Assembly: GCF_001613065.1 (NCBI RefSeq)
Contig: NZ_BDBQ01000009.1
Coordinates: 1-64,000 of the forward strand
Direction: 5' to 3'
Source: Nocardia miyunensis NBRC 108239
Lineage (GTDB): Bacteria > Actinomycetota > Actinomycetes > Mycobacteriales > Mycobacteriaceae
DNA: 64,000 nt
Part shown: positions 10,556 through 18,870 of the stretch, piece by piece
Layout: every line of letters starts with the position of its first letter
How positions within the stretch are numbered: the stretch's first letter is position 1
Translations under genes and position numbers: made by a program
The notes under the pieces: generated by a model
What the model saw: only the letters and a program-made list of their open reading frames with translations
Told to the model about the DNA's origin: nothing
Database searches by the model: none

Positions 10556-11356
10556 TCAGCCGCCGAGGGCAGCGCGCACCGACGTCTTCACCAGGCTCGT
10601 GTGCAAGGTCAGCGACAACGCCGCGAGTTCGCGCACTGTTTCCTCCGCGCGGGCACGCGCGTCGGCGTCACGACTCTTGGCGATGGGGGCCACGATCTGG
10701 GCGATCATCGCCGCCTCGCGATCGGCGGCCAGTTTGAACGCCCGAAGATGACGGGCCTCCAAACCGAACTCGCTCATCGCCTTGGCCGCGCGCGCCAGCG
10801 TCACGGCCTCGGCGTCGAAGTATCCGGCCGCGCCCGGAGTGATGAGATTCGCGCGGATCAACTCGGTGAGAAATTTCTCATCGATACCGGCCTGCTCGAT
10901 CAGATCCGAACGCGCGATACGGATTTCGCTGTCGAACCGGAGCTCGTCCGATGTCACCTCACCGGGTACGACACCCAGCCGCCGGGGCGGGGACAGCGCG
11001 CCGCCGGGGCGGACGGACTCGGGCGCACGCCCTGGTCCGTCGGCCCCGTCCGCCCGGGCGCGCGCCTCGCGCACCCCGAGCGTCGCGGCACCGCTGTCGA
11101 TCGCCTCGAGCTGCTCTTTGATCACCTTCAACGGCAGGTACTGATCGCGCTGTGCGGTCAGCACGAATTTCAGCCGCTCGACATCCGCGACCGAGAACCT
11201 GCGATATCCCGAAGGCGTGCGCTCCGGGCTGATCAGCCCCTCGGATTCGAGGAATCGAATCTTGGAGATGGTGATGTCCGGGAAATCCGGACGCAGCAGA
11301 TCCAGCACGGAGCCGATCGACATACCTCCGCGGGTCCACTGCGCAGCGCCTGTCAT
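10556..11356 (-). CDS. ftsR: MerR-family cell-division regulator FtsR (Rv1828 type)
   Basis: A 266-residue protein. Residues about 14-80 hold the MerR-like winged helix (SIGSVLDLLRPDFPDITISKI, then PSGYRRFSVADVERLKFVL). The rest is the long helical C-terminal domain of Rv1828/FtsR rather than a metal sensor. FtsR activates ftsZ in corynebacteria. ATG 11356 (MTGAAQWTRGGMSIG) is chosen over an upstream frame extension that overlaps garA; ATG 11323 (MSIG) is possible. A Gly/Pro/Arg-rich insert around residues 110-135 looks disordered and is not expected in the family. It lies 13 bp downstream of garA. Confidence 0.9.
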   Translation of the reverse strand: MTGAAQWTRGGMSIGSVLDLLRPDFPDITISKIRFLESEGLISPERTPSGYRRFSVADVERLKFVLTAQRDQYLPLKVIKEQLEAIDSGAATLGVREARARADGADGPGRAPESVRPGGALSPPRRLGVVPGEVTSDELRFDSEIRIARSDLIEQAGIDEKFLTELIRANLITPGAAGYFDAEAVTLARAAKAMSEFGLEARHLRAFKLAADREAAMIAQIVAPIAKSRDADARARAEETVRELAALSLTLHTSLVKTSVRAALGG

Positions 11357-11369
11357 TTCGTACCGGCTC

Positions 11370-11846
11370 CTACAGCGCGCCTGCCGCATCGCTCGCGGCG
11401 GGACGCGGACCGGTCAGGAACACCAACCGGAACTTGCCGATCTGCACCTCGTCACCGTTCTGCAGCTCGGAGGAGTCCACCGGTTCACGATTGACGTAGG
11501 TGCCGTTGAGGCTGCCCACATCCACCACCTGGAAGGTGTCGTCGTCCTGCCGGAACTCCGCGTGGCGGCGGCTCACGGTGACATCGTCGAGAAAGATGTC
11601 GCTGTCGGGATGACGCCCCGCCGACGTGGTCGGCTGATCCAGCAGGAATCGCGAGCCCGCGTTCGGGCCACGCTTGACCACCAGGAGGGCAGCGCCCGCG
11701 GGCAAACCCTCGACACCCTGCACCGGCTGTTCGCCGGTCTGCTCACCGGAGCGCGACGCGTCGACCTCGTTGAGGAAGTCAGCGCGGAATACCGACGTCG
11801 TCTCGGCCGCGCTCTCCCCGTAACCCGGGTCTTTGTTCTCGCTCAC
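11370..11846 (-). CDS. garA: FHA-domain metabolic switch protein GarA
   Basis: A 158-residue protein. The N-terminal phospho-motif ETTSVFRADFL matches the ETTSVFRADFL-type segment whose two threonines are phosphorylated by PknB/PknG in mycobacteria. Residues about 60-140 are an FHA domain (SAGRHPDSDIFLDDVTVSRRHAEF, VGSLNGTYVN). Unphosphorylated GarA inhibits 2-oxoglutarate dehydrogenase and NAD-glutamate dehydrogenase and stimulates glutamate synthase; phosphorylation makes it bind its own FHA domain and switches it off. The GTG start at 11846 follows a GAGGAG ribosome site. It sits between gcvH and ftsR as in mycobacteria. Confidence 0.95.
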   Translation of the reverse strand: MSENKDPGYGESAAETTSVFRADFLNEVDASRSGEQTGEQPVQGVEGLPAGAALLVVKRGPNAGSRFLLDQPTTSAGRHPDSDIFLDDVTVSRRHAEFRQDDDTFQVVDVGSLNGTYVNREPVDSSELQNGDEVQIGKFRLVFLTGPRPAASDAAGAL

Positions 11847-12024
11847 CCTTGCTCTCCTCCTCGAACCGATTATCCGTACAAGCATCCGATTCCGGCGTTG
11901 CCACCACCCAGCGCGACCGGCTGTCGCGCCCTTGGACATTCCAGCACCGGTCGCCGGTACATCTGTTGGCATTGACCGTACCCTGCCAGGGCGATCCCGT
12001 GCAGGTAGAACTGTGAAGGCCGCT

Positions 12025-12423
12025 TCAGCCCCCGATAACTCCTTGATAACCTGCGGCATCGAGCAGTTCACCCAGTGCTGTGTCCAGCGTCGCGGCGTCG
12101 GTTGTCTCCAACTCGAACAACCAGCCGTCTCCGTACGGATCGCTGTTGAGCAGCTCCGGCTCGGAGTCCAGAAGATCGTTCACCGCAACGACTTTCGCGC
12201 TCAGCGGAGCGTAGATGTCCGAGACGCTCTTGGTGGATTCCACCTCCGCGATGCCCTCGCCCGCCGGGGCGTCGCTGTCCACCGGGGGCAGCTGTACGAA
12301 CACGATGTCACCGAGCTGCTGCTGGGCGTAGTCGGTGATACCGACCCGCACGCGGGTCGGGCCCATGCGCCCCACCCATTCGTGCTCCTCGGTGTAGCGC
12401 AGATCCTCGGGAAGGGCGGTCAA
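12025..12423 (-). CDS. gcvH: Glycine cleavage system H protein
   Basis: A 132-residue lipoyl-carrier protein. The lipoyl lysine is K65 in EVESTKSVSDIYAPL. Other family signatures are EHEWV at 13-17 and GYQGVIGG-like C-terminus. It shuttles the aminomethyl group from GcvP to the T-protein, and itself must be lipoylated. It is 178 bp upstream of garA on the same strand, so the two may share a transcript. Confidence 0.96.
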   Translation of the reverse strand: MTALPEDLRYTEEHEWVGRMGPTRVRVGITDYAQQQLGDIVFVQLPPVDSDAPAGEGIAEVESTKSVSDIYAPLSAKVVAVNDLLDSEPELLNSDPYGDGWLFELETTDAATLDTALGELLDAAGYQGVIGG

Positions 12424-12471
12424 TGCACATGTCCTTTCACGGGGCGTCCTTTCACGGGCGTGGCGATCACT

Positions 12472-13095
12472 CTAATCGCGGGGTGAGACAGGCGGTATGG
12501 CCGGTATCGAACGGGCCACCGCGAGGGCCTTGCCGAGATAGAGCAGTCCGGTCCAGATATAGACTGCCGTGCCCCAGATCAGAAATGCCCACCCGAAGGC
12601 ACGGCCGAAACCTGCCAGCGGCCAGTGCATCTCGCCCGCCAGCAGCCACGGCAGCGCCGCCATCAGAGCGAAGGTCGCGGCCTTGCCGAGATAGATCACC
12701 TCCGGCGGATCCAGGTGGCGGCGGCGGTAGACGGGGAGTGTCGCGGCCAGGATCAGATCGCGACCGATCAGCGCGACCACGAACGGCCACGGCAGGATCC
12801 CGCGCAGCATCAGGCCGAGCACGGTCGCCACCAGATACAGCCGGTCCACGAACGGGTCCAGCAGCGCGCCCAGCCGCGAGTACTGGTCCAGCAACCGCGC
12901 GAGTTTGCCGTCCAGATAATCGGTCACCCCGCTGGCGATCAGCAGCGCGAACGCCCACCCGTCCGCCTTCACCCACAGCAGCCACAGGAAGACCGGCACC
13001 CCGATCAGCCGCAGCACGCTCAGCGCGTTGGGCAGGGTGAGGATGCGGTCCTCCCGCTGCGGTGCCGGTGGGACGCCACCGGATTGGCTCGTCAC
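12472..13095 (-). CDS. CDP-alcohol phosphatidyltransferase family membrane protein (PgsA2/Rv1822 type)
   Basis: A membrane enzyme of about 207 residues with the complete CDP-alcohol transferase signature: D-YL-DG-KL-AR, then G-ALL-D-PFV-D (in DYLDGKLARLLDQYSRLGAL and following LDPFVDR). This family condenses CDP-diacylglycerol with an alcohol such as glycerol-3-phosphate. Five or six hydrophobic segments are present. The position matches M. tuberculosis Rv1822 (pgsA2), whose true product is unsettled. GTG 13095 (TSQSGGVPPAPQRED) is preferred; GTG 13140 is also open. It ends 48 bp before gcvH. Confidence 0.85.
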   Translation of the reverse strand: MTSQSGGVPPAPQREDRILTLPNALSVLRLIGVPVFLWLLWVKADGWAFALLIASGVTDYLDGKLARLLDQYSRLGALLDPFVDRLYLVATVLGLMLRGILPWPFVVALIGRDLILAATLPVYRRRHLDPPEVIYLGKAATFALMAALPWLLAGEMHWPLAGFGRAFGWAFLIWGTAVYIWTGLLYLGKALAVARSIPAIPPVSPRD

Positions 13096-13250
13096 AGCCT
13101 GTTGCTTACCCGAATCGGCCCGGCGTCGCCATTCGGGCACGCCGGAGGGGGTACGCGAGATGCTCCGGGCCGGGTTCCGGGCCTTCGGCGCGGTGAGGAG
13201 AATGATCGCCGAAAGCGTTTCATGCGATATGCCCGTTCGAGAGGAAGACC

Positions 13251-14945
13251 ATGCCCGACTTCGACTACGACGTCGTAGTGATCGGCTCCGGGTTCGGCGG
13301 CAGCGTGAGCGCGCTGCGGCTGACCGAGAAGGGGTACCGGGTGGCGGTCCTCGAATCCGGTCGCCGCTGGCCCGCCGAGGCCATCCCGAATACGAATTGG
13401 AATGTGCGCAAGTCGCTCTGGGCTCCCCGGCTGGGTATGACCGGTCCGCAGCGGATCAGTGTGCTGGGCAAGTGCGCGGTGTTCTCCGCGGCCGGGGTGG
13501 GCGGCGGTTCGCTGATCTACGGCAACACCCTGTACGAGCCGCTGGCGAACTTCTACGAGGACCGGCAGTGGGCGCACATCACCGACTGGCGCGGTGAACT
13601 CGCGCCCTACTACGACCAGGCCAAGCGCATGCTCGGCGTGGCCCCGAATCCGCGCACGACCCCGGCCGACGAGGTCATCCGCGCGATCGCCGACGATCTG
13701 GGCGTCTCGGAGACCTTCCACCCGACCAACGTCGGAGTCTTCTTCAACGAGCAGGATCCCGGCGCCGAGGTCGACGATCCGTACTTCGGCGGAGCCGGAC
13801 CGAGCCGCAACGGCTGCGTGCACTGCGCGCGCTGTTTCACCGGCTGCCCGCACAACGCCAAGAACACCACCCCGACCAACTACCTGTACCTGGCCGAACA
13901 GGCCGGGGCGCACATTTTCGAGCTGACCACCGCGAGCAAGGTCCGGCCCATGATCGGCGGCGGCTACGCCATCGAGACCGGACGCTCGGATCGCTGGATT
14001 CGCAAGCAGCGCAAGACATTCACCGCCGAACAGGTGGTGTTCGCCGCGGCCGCGCTCGGCACCCAGAAGCTGCTGCACAAGATGCACGACGAGAAGGTGC
14101 TGCCGCATCTGTCCCCGCGCCTGGGCGAGCTCACCCGCAGCAACTCCGAGGCGATCCTGAACGTGGTCAGCCGCGACCGGCACGATTTCGCCGAGGGCAT
14201 CGCGATCACCTCCTCGATCCATCCCGAACCGGACACCCACATCGAGGTGTGCCACTACGGCAAGGGCCAGAACGCGCTGTTCCCGATGTCGGTCCCGATC
14301 GTGGACGGCGGCGCGTTCCGGTTCCTGCGCTTCCTGCTGGCCATGTTCACCCAGCCGATGGTGTTCCTGCGCAGCCTCAACGTCCGGCACGCCTCGGAGA
14401 AGTCGGTGATTCTGCTGGTCATGCAGTCGCTGGACAATTCGCTCACCTCGTTCCGGCGCTGGGGCAGGCTCAAGACGAAGCAGGGTACGGGCGCGCCGAA
14501 TCCGACCTGGATCCCGATGGCGCACGAAGTCGGCCGCCGCTTCGGCGAGAAGGTCGACGGCGATGTGCACGGCCTGGTGATGGACGTGTTCAACATCCCC
14601 GCGACCGCGCACTACATCGGCGGCTGCGTCATCGGCGAGAGCCCCGACACCGGCGTGGTCGACCCGTACCAGCGCGTCTTCGGTCATCCTGGCCTGCACA
14701 TCGCCGACGGTTCGGCGGTCACCGCGAACCTGGGCGTGAACCCCTCGCTCACCATCACCGCGCAGGCCGAGCGGGCCATGGCGTTCTGGCCCAACAAGGG
14801 CGCGCCCGATCCGCGCCCGGCTCTGGGCCGGACGTACCGCCGCATCGAACCGGTCGCCCCGATCCAGCCGTCCGTCCCGGTCTGGGCCCCCGGCGCACTG
14901 CGTCTGCCGATCACCCCCACCGGTCCCGCGGTGCCCACCGCCTGA
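13251..14945 (+). CDS. GMC-family oxidoreductase, ChoD (Rv3409c)-like cholesterol oxidase homologue
   Basis: A 564-residue flavoprotein. GSGFGGSVSALRL at residues 12-24 binds FAD and GVGGGSLIYGNTLY follows near 85. A CVHCARCFTGCPHNAKNT segment is ferredoxin-like in its cysteine spacing, and the C-terminus has HYIGGCVIG and VNPSLTITAQAERA. Layout and segments match M. tuberculosis ChoD closely. ChoD is annotated as cholesterol oxidase, but its activity on cholesterol is doubtful. No signal peptide is present. ATG 13251 follows GAGAGGAAGACC. Confidence 0.88.
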   Translation: MPDFDYDVVVIGSGFGGSVSALRLTEKGYRVAVLESGRRWPAEAIPNTNWNVRKSLWAPRLGMTGPQRISVLGKCAVFSAAGVGGGSLIYGNTLYEPLANFYEDRQWAHITDWRGELAPYYDQAKRMLGVAPNPRTTPADEVIRAIADDLGVSETFHPTNVGVFFNEQDPGAEVDDPYFGGAGPSRNGCVHCARCFTGCPHNAKNTTPTNYLYLAEQAGAHIFELTTASKVRPMIGGGYAIETGRSDRWIRKQRKTFTAEQVVFAAAALGTQKLLHKMHDEKVLPHLSPRLGELTRSNSEAILNVVSRDRHDFAEGIAITSSIHPEPDTHIEVCHYGKGQNALFPMSVPIVDGGAFRFLRFLLAMFTQPMVFLRSLNVRHASEKSVILLVMQSLDNSLTSFRRWGRLKTKQGTGAPNPTWIPMAHEVGRRFGEKVDGDVHGLVMDVFNIPATAHYIGGCVIGESPDTGVVDPYQRVFGHPGLHIADGSAVTANLGVNPSLTITAQAERAMAFWPNKGAPDPRPALGRTYRRIEPVAPIQPSVPVWAPGALRLPITPTGPAVPTA

Positions 14946-15213
14946 GCGGCGACGGCGAACCGGCGTTGCCGATGCGGCCACCGCCTCCCCGGACATCGCA
15001 TCACATCAAAGGGCGGCGACCAGCACCACGTCCGACCGGAATTCACCGGTACCGACAGCGAGATGCCAACTCCCCCAGGCCCGCACCGCGCGAGCAGCCC
15101 GCGGCCGGGGCGGCGAACACGCCGCAGGGAAGCCGCGGCAATCGGGCGCAGCAAACCCGTGCGGCACTTATGCTTTGCGGTGACGAGTATCGACGGGAAA
15201 GGGCGGGTCGCCA

Positions 15214-16104
15214 ATGCTCGTGCGTGTGCAGAACTCGGCGAGCACTCAGGCCGAGCGGGTACTGATCGATTGGTTGCGCACCTGGAAGGGTCCGGGTGAT
15301 CCGCACGGCGTGGCCATGGTCAATTGCAGTCTGTTCTTCGAAAAGCAGCTGCACCAGTTCGACGCGATCGTGTGGACGCCGACCAGCTGCGTGGTCATCG
15401 AGGCCGAGGCGCTGGTGGAACATGTGTCCGGAGAGCTGGAAGTGCCGCTGGACGGCCCCTGGCGGGTCGGTAGCCAGGTGGTCTCCCTGGAGGGCGGGCG
15501 ACGCAATCCGCTGGACTCCTCGCGTGCGCACACCTATGCGTTGCAGGGCTGGCTGGCCGACCGGGGACTCGGACAGCGGGTGGTGCAGGGCGTCGTACTG
15601 GTGGTGCCGCCGCGGGGGTCGAGCGTGCGCCTGCGGCAGCTGTGGAGCGATCCCGGACTGCAGGTGGTGGTCGGCGACCGGCATCAGCACCTGGCCGAGT
15701 ACCTCGACGCGCTGACCTCCATGGGACGCGCCCAGTGGACGACCAACGAGGTGGCGATGGCCTTCCGCGGGCTGAATCTGCTCCCCTACCTGCCCTCGCC
15801 GCAGGATCTGGTCGCCGAGGGCTTCGGCGGCCCGGTGGACACCACGCTGTGGCGCGGCGGTCCGCAACAGGCGCAGGCCGAGTCCTTCCGCGAGGAGATG
15901 ACTCAGCTCGAACAGGACGCGGCCAGACCGACCTCGATGGCCATGCCCTGGTACAGCCCGTGGGAGCTGTACCCCACCGAGCCGGGCGAGATGGATCTGC
16001 GGCAGGGGGCCAAGCGGATCGTGCTCGCGGTGGGAATGCTCGTCGCGGTCGCGTGGCTGCTGTGGTTCGTGATCACGGCCATCGTTCAGTTCGGTCCGGG
16101 CTGA
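15214..16104 (+). CDS. NERD-domain protein with C-terminal membrane anchor
   Basis: A 296-residue protein. The N-terminal part resembles a nuclease-related (NERD) domain: QAERVLIDWLRTWKGPG, FDAIVWTPTSCVVIEAEALV and VPLDGPWRV. The canonical acidic and lysine residues of an active PD-(D/E)XK core are only partly clear (VIEAEA in place of VIEVK), so nuclease activity is doubtful. One hydrophobic helix lies at about residues 268-290 (IVLAVGMLVAVAWLLWFVIT), making it a C-terminally anchored protein. Its 3' end overlaps the PAP2 gene by 19 nt, tail to tail. Function unknown. Confidence 0.75.
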   Translation: MLVRVQNSASTQAERVLIDWLRTWKGPGDPHGVAMVNCSLFFEKQLHQFDAIVWTPTSCVVIEAEALVEHVSGELEVPLDGPWRVGSQVVSLEGGRRNPLDSSRAHTYALQGWLADRGLGQRVVQGVVLVVPPRGSSVRLRQLWSDPGLQVVVGDRHQHLAEYLDALTSMGRAQWTTNEVAMAFRGLNLLPYLPSPQDLVAEGFGGPVDTTLWRGGPQQAQAESFREEMTQLEQDAARPTSMAMPWYSPWELYPTEPGEMDLRQGAKRIVLAVGMLVAVAWLLWFVITAIVQFGPG

Positions 16105-16727
16105 ACGGGATTCGCGTTCCGGCGCAGCGCGCCCGGGAGTATCGCGTACATCGCGGTCACCAGTGCGATGGCCGTGGCGGTGCCGCCGAGTACGTCGGTC
16201 GGATAGTGGTAGCCGAAGCCGATCATGCCGATCGCGATCGCCGCCAGTAGCACCAGAGCCAGCGTCGTCGCGCCGATCCGCAGCCGCGTCGTGGGCACGA
16301 CGAGCACGAAAGCGGTTGCGATGGAGATGAATTGCACGGTGTGGCCGCTCGGATAGGCCAGGTAGTGGTGAAGATGCCTGTGCCACACGTACTTCAGCGC
16401 GTAGGTGTTGATCGCGACCGCGAGTTCCGGTGCCACCAGCAGGAATCCGAATCGCCACCAGTCCCGCCGCCAGGCGTACCAGAGCACCCCGATCAGCAGG
16501 ACGGCCAGGACGACGGGCGCGTCGCTGGGCGTCACCAGTACCCGGAGAACGGTGTGGTGCGTGTCCAGGGCCGAGTGGATCCGGTCGTCCACGACCCGAT
16601 CGAATCCGGTCGGCCCGCCGCCGGCCGGAAAGGCCAGCGGCAGCAGGACGGTGACCAGTATTGCGAGGATGACGACCGTCGCGAGCGGAACGATCCGATA
16701 GGACGGCAGAGCGGACACGCGTTTCAC
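16086..16727 (-). CDS. PAP2-family membrane phosphatase
   Basis: A 213-residue integral membrane protein with about five or six helices. The PAP2 signatures are recognisable: KYVWHRHLHH (first motif, with RH where RP is usual), YPSGHTVQF (second motif) and GFGYHYPTDVLGG (third motif, with GF-Y where SR is usual). The catalytic histidines of motifs 2 and 3 are present. The family dephosphorylates lipid phosphates such as undecaprenyl pyrophosphate or phosphatidic acid outside the membrane. It converges with the NERD gene (19 nt overlap). Confidence 0.85.
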   Translation of the reverse strand: MKRVSALPSYRIVPLATVVILAILVTVLLPLAFPAGGGPTGFDRVVDDRIHSALDTHHTVLRVLVTPSDAPVVLAVLLIGVLWYAWRRDWWRFGFLLVAPELAVAINTYALKYVWHRHLHHYLAYPSGHTVQFISIATAFVLVVPTTRLRIGATTLALVLLAAIAIGMIGFGYHYPTDVLGGTATAIALVTAMYAILPGALRRNANPVQPGPN

Positions 16728-16790
16728 GGCACCGACCCTATCGACGCCCGTCCGCTCGACCTCTGCCGTACCGCGCCGTCGAGGCCCGAT

Positions 16791-18722
16791 TCACTGCCCC
16801 TGGTGCACGCTCGCGTCGTCGAGCATGGCGGCGCGCAGGATGCTCTCGGGCACGCCCAGCGCCTCGACCAGGGTTGTCGCGTGCGGGCGCAGGCGGTCGA
16901 CCAGCTCGTTGACCCCTCGACGCACGAGCTTGGCCCGGTCCACCGACATGAACCGGTGCATGATGTACCAGGCTTGGTTCTGCTCCAGCACGGAGTACAC
17001 GTAAAGGTCGCAGACGGTGTCGGCCAGGGCGCGGGCCTGCTCGTCGTCGATATCGGCGATCCCCTCGATGAACGCCTCGAGCACCAGCCGCTCGATGTGC
17101 GCCTCACCGGCCAGCAGGATGTGGTCCTGGGCGTTGTTGAACGCCTCGAACGGCCCGGTCTCCTTGGCGCGAGCCTGCAACCGGTGCGCGGCGGTGCGCA
17201 CGAGGTAGTCCTCGCGGTCCGCGAACAGCTGCAACTGCACCGCGCGACGGGACAGGTCGCCGTCCTCGAGCGAATCGCCGCCGCGGTCCCGCAGTCGCTG
17301 AATCAATTGGCGCACACCGGAACTCTCCCGCGCGACGTCCCGCGCCATGGTCGCGGCGAAACGCACCCAGCCCAGCGCGTCCAGATCGCGGACCTCGTCG
17401 GCGTAGGCGGTGAGCAGTTCCTTGGCGACCAGCTGGGTGAGCACCACGTTGTCACCCTCGAACGTGGTGAACACATCGGTGTCGGCCTTCAGCGTCACCA
17501 GCCGGTTCTCGGTGAGATAGCCTGCGCCGCCGCATGCTTCGCGACATTCCTGGATGGCGCGGGTGGCGTGCCGGGTCTGCGCGACCTTGAATCCGGCGGC
17601 CCGCTTCTCCAGTGCGCGCTGCGCGCCCGGATCCAGATCCTGGCCGGTCTGCACCAGATGCATCCGGCGGACCAGGTCGTTCTGCGCGAAGGACAGCGCG
17701 AAGGCCCGTGCGACATGTGGCAGCAGCCGGCGCTGATGACTGCGGTAGTCCAGCAGCACTACCTCCTCGCCGGTATCGGGATCGTCGAACTGACGTCGCT
17801 GCTCGGCGTACCGGACCGCGATGCTCAACGCGACGCGCGCGGCCGCCGCGGCCGCGCCGCCGACGCTGATCCGCCCGCGCACCAGCGTGCCGAGCGTGGT
17901 GAAGAAGCGCCGGCTCGGATTCTCGATATCGGAGCTGTACGTGCCGTCCGGGTCGACGTCGGCGTACCGGTTGAGCAGGTTCTCCCGCGGAATGCGCACG
18001 TGGTCGAACCGGATGCGCCCGTTGTCGACGCCGGGCAGGCCACCCTTGAGCCCGCAGTCCGAGGTCGTCACACCCGGCAGGTCGTTACCGTCGGCGTCGC
18101 GCAGCGGCACCAGGAAGCAGTGCACTCCCCGGCCCTCGCCGCCGGTGATCAGCTGGGCGAACACCGCTGCCATCCGGGCGTGCTCGGCCGCGCCGCCGAT
18201 GTAGTCCTTGCGGGAGGAGTCGGTCGGGCTGTGCACGACGAATTCCTCGGTCGCCGGATCGTAGGTAGCGGTGGTCTCGAGGTTGGCCACATCGCTGCCG
18301 TGCCCGGATTCGGTCATGGCGAAGCAGCCCAGCAGATCCAGCGACATCAGCCGGGTGACCACGTCCTTGTGACGCTCGGTGCCCAGATTCTCCACCGCCC
18401 CGCCGAACAAGCCCCACTGCACACCGCTTTTCACCCACAGCGACAGGTCGGTGTAGGCGAGCATCTCCAGCCCGGTCACCGCGCCGCCGGGATCGGAGGT
18501 GCCGCCGTGCTCACGCCGGAATCCGCGCTCGGCGAGACCGAATTTCGAGACCAGCTGCATCTGCTCGAGCACCCGCGCCCGCGCGGCGTGATAGTCCAGG
18601 TCGGGATCCCCGAACAGACGCTCGTCGTCCAGTCGCGGCCGTGCCTGCTCGCGCACCTCGCGCCAGGGGCCGTCGAGCGCCGCGCGAAGGATGTCCGCTG
18701 TCTTGTTCCCTGGAGATGCCAT
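16791..18722 (-). CDS. Acyl-CoA dehydrogenase/acyl-CoA oxidase-type flavoenzyme, long form
   Basis: A 643-residue enzyme, much longer than a standard acyl-CoA dehydrogenase (about 380) and the size of peroxisome-type acyl-CoA oxidases. Visible signatures are GCFAMTESGHGSDVANLETT (flavin/substrate loop), DYIGGAAEHARMAAVFAQL and CREACGGAGYLTENRL (C-terminal flavin contact). It would introduce the 2,3-double bond into acyl-CoA with FAD. If it is a true oxidase it passes electrons to oxygen; this cannot be settled from sequence alone. It stands alone, 63 bp from the PAP2 gene on the same strand. Confidence 0.88.
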   Translation of the reverse strand: MASPGNKTADILRAALDGPWREVREQARPRLDDERLFGDPDLDYHAARARVLEQMQLVSKFGLAERGFRREHGGTSDPGGAVTGLEMLAYTDLSLWVKSGVQWGLFGGAVENLGTERHKDVVTRLMSLDLLGCFAMTESGHGSDVANLETTATYDPATEEFVVHSPTDSSRKDYIGGAAEHARMAAVFAQLITGGEGRGVHCFLVPLRDADGNDLPGVTTSDCGLKGGLPGVDNGRIRFDHVRIPRENLLNRYADVDPDGTYSSDIENPSRRFFTTLGTLVRGRISVGGAAAAAARVALSIAVRYAEQRRQFDDPDTGEEVVLLDYRSHQRRLLPHVARAFALSFAQNDLVRRMHLVQTGQDLDPGAQRALEKRAAGFKVAQTRHATRAIQECREACGGAGYLTENRLVTLKADTDVFTTFEGDNVVLTQLVAKELLTAYADEVRDLDALGWVRFAATMARDVARESSGVRQLIQRLRDRGGDSLEDGDLSRRAVQLQLFADREDYLVRTAAHRLQARAKETGPFEAFNNAQDHILLAGEAHIERLVLEAFIEGIADIDDEQARALADTVCDLYVYSVLEQNQAWYIMHRFMSVDRAKLVRRGVNELVDRLRPHATTLVEALGVPESILRAAMLDDASVHQGQ

Positions 18723-18870
18723 GCCCCGACCCTAACGACCGGGTCCGGGCCACGCCCCGTGACCGGGCTCACCGCGAGGACGTGTCGAGTGTTCGTGTGG
18801 CCACACATCTGGGAGCCGAGCTGACACGAAGGCCCGGCACCCTCTACCTTGCATTGTGTGAGGGTACGGA

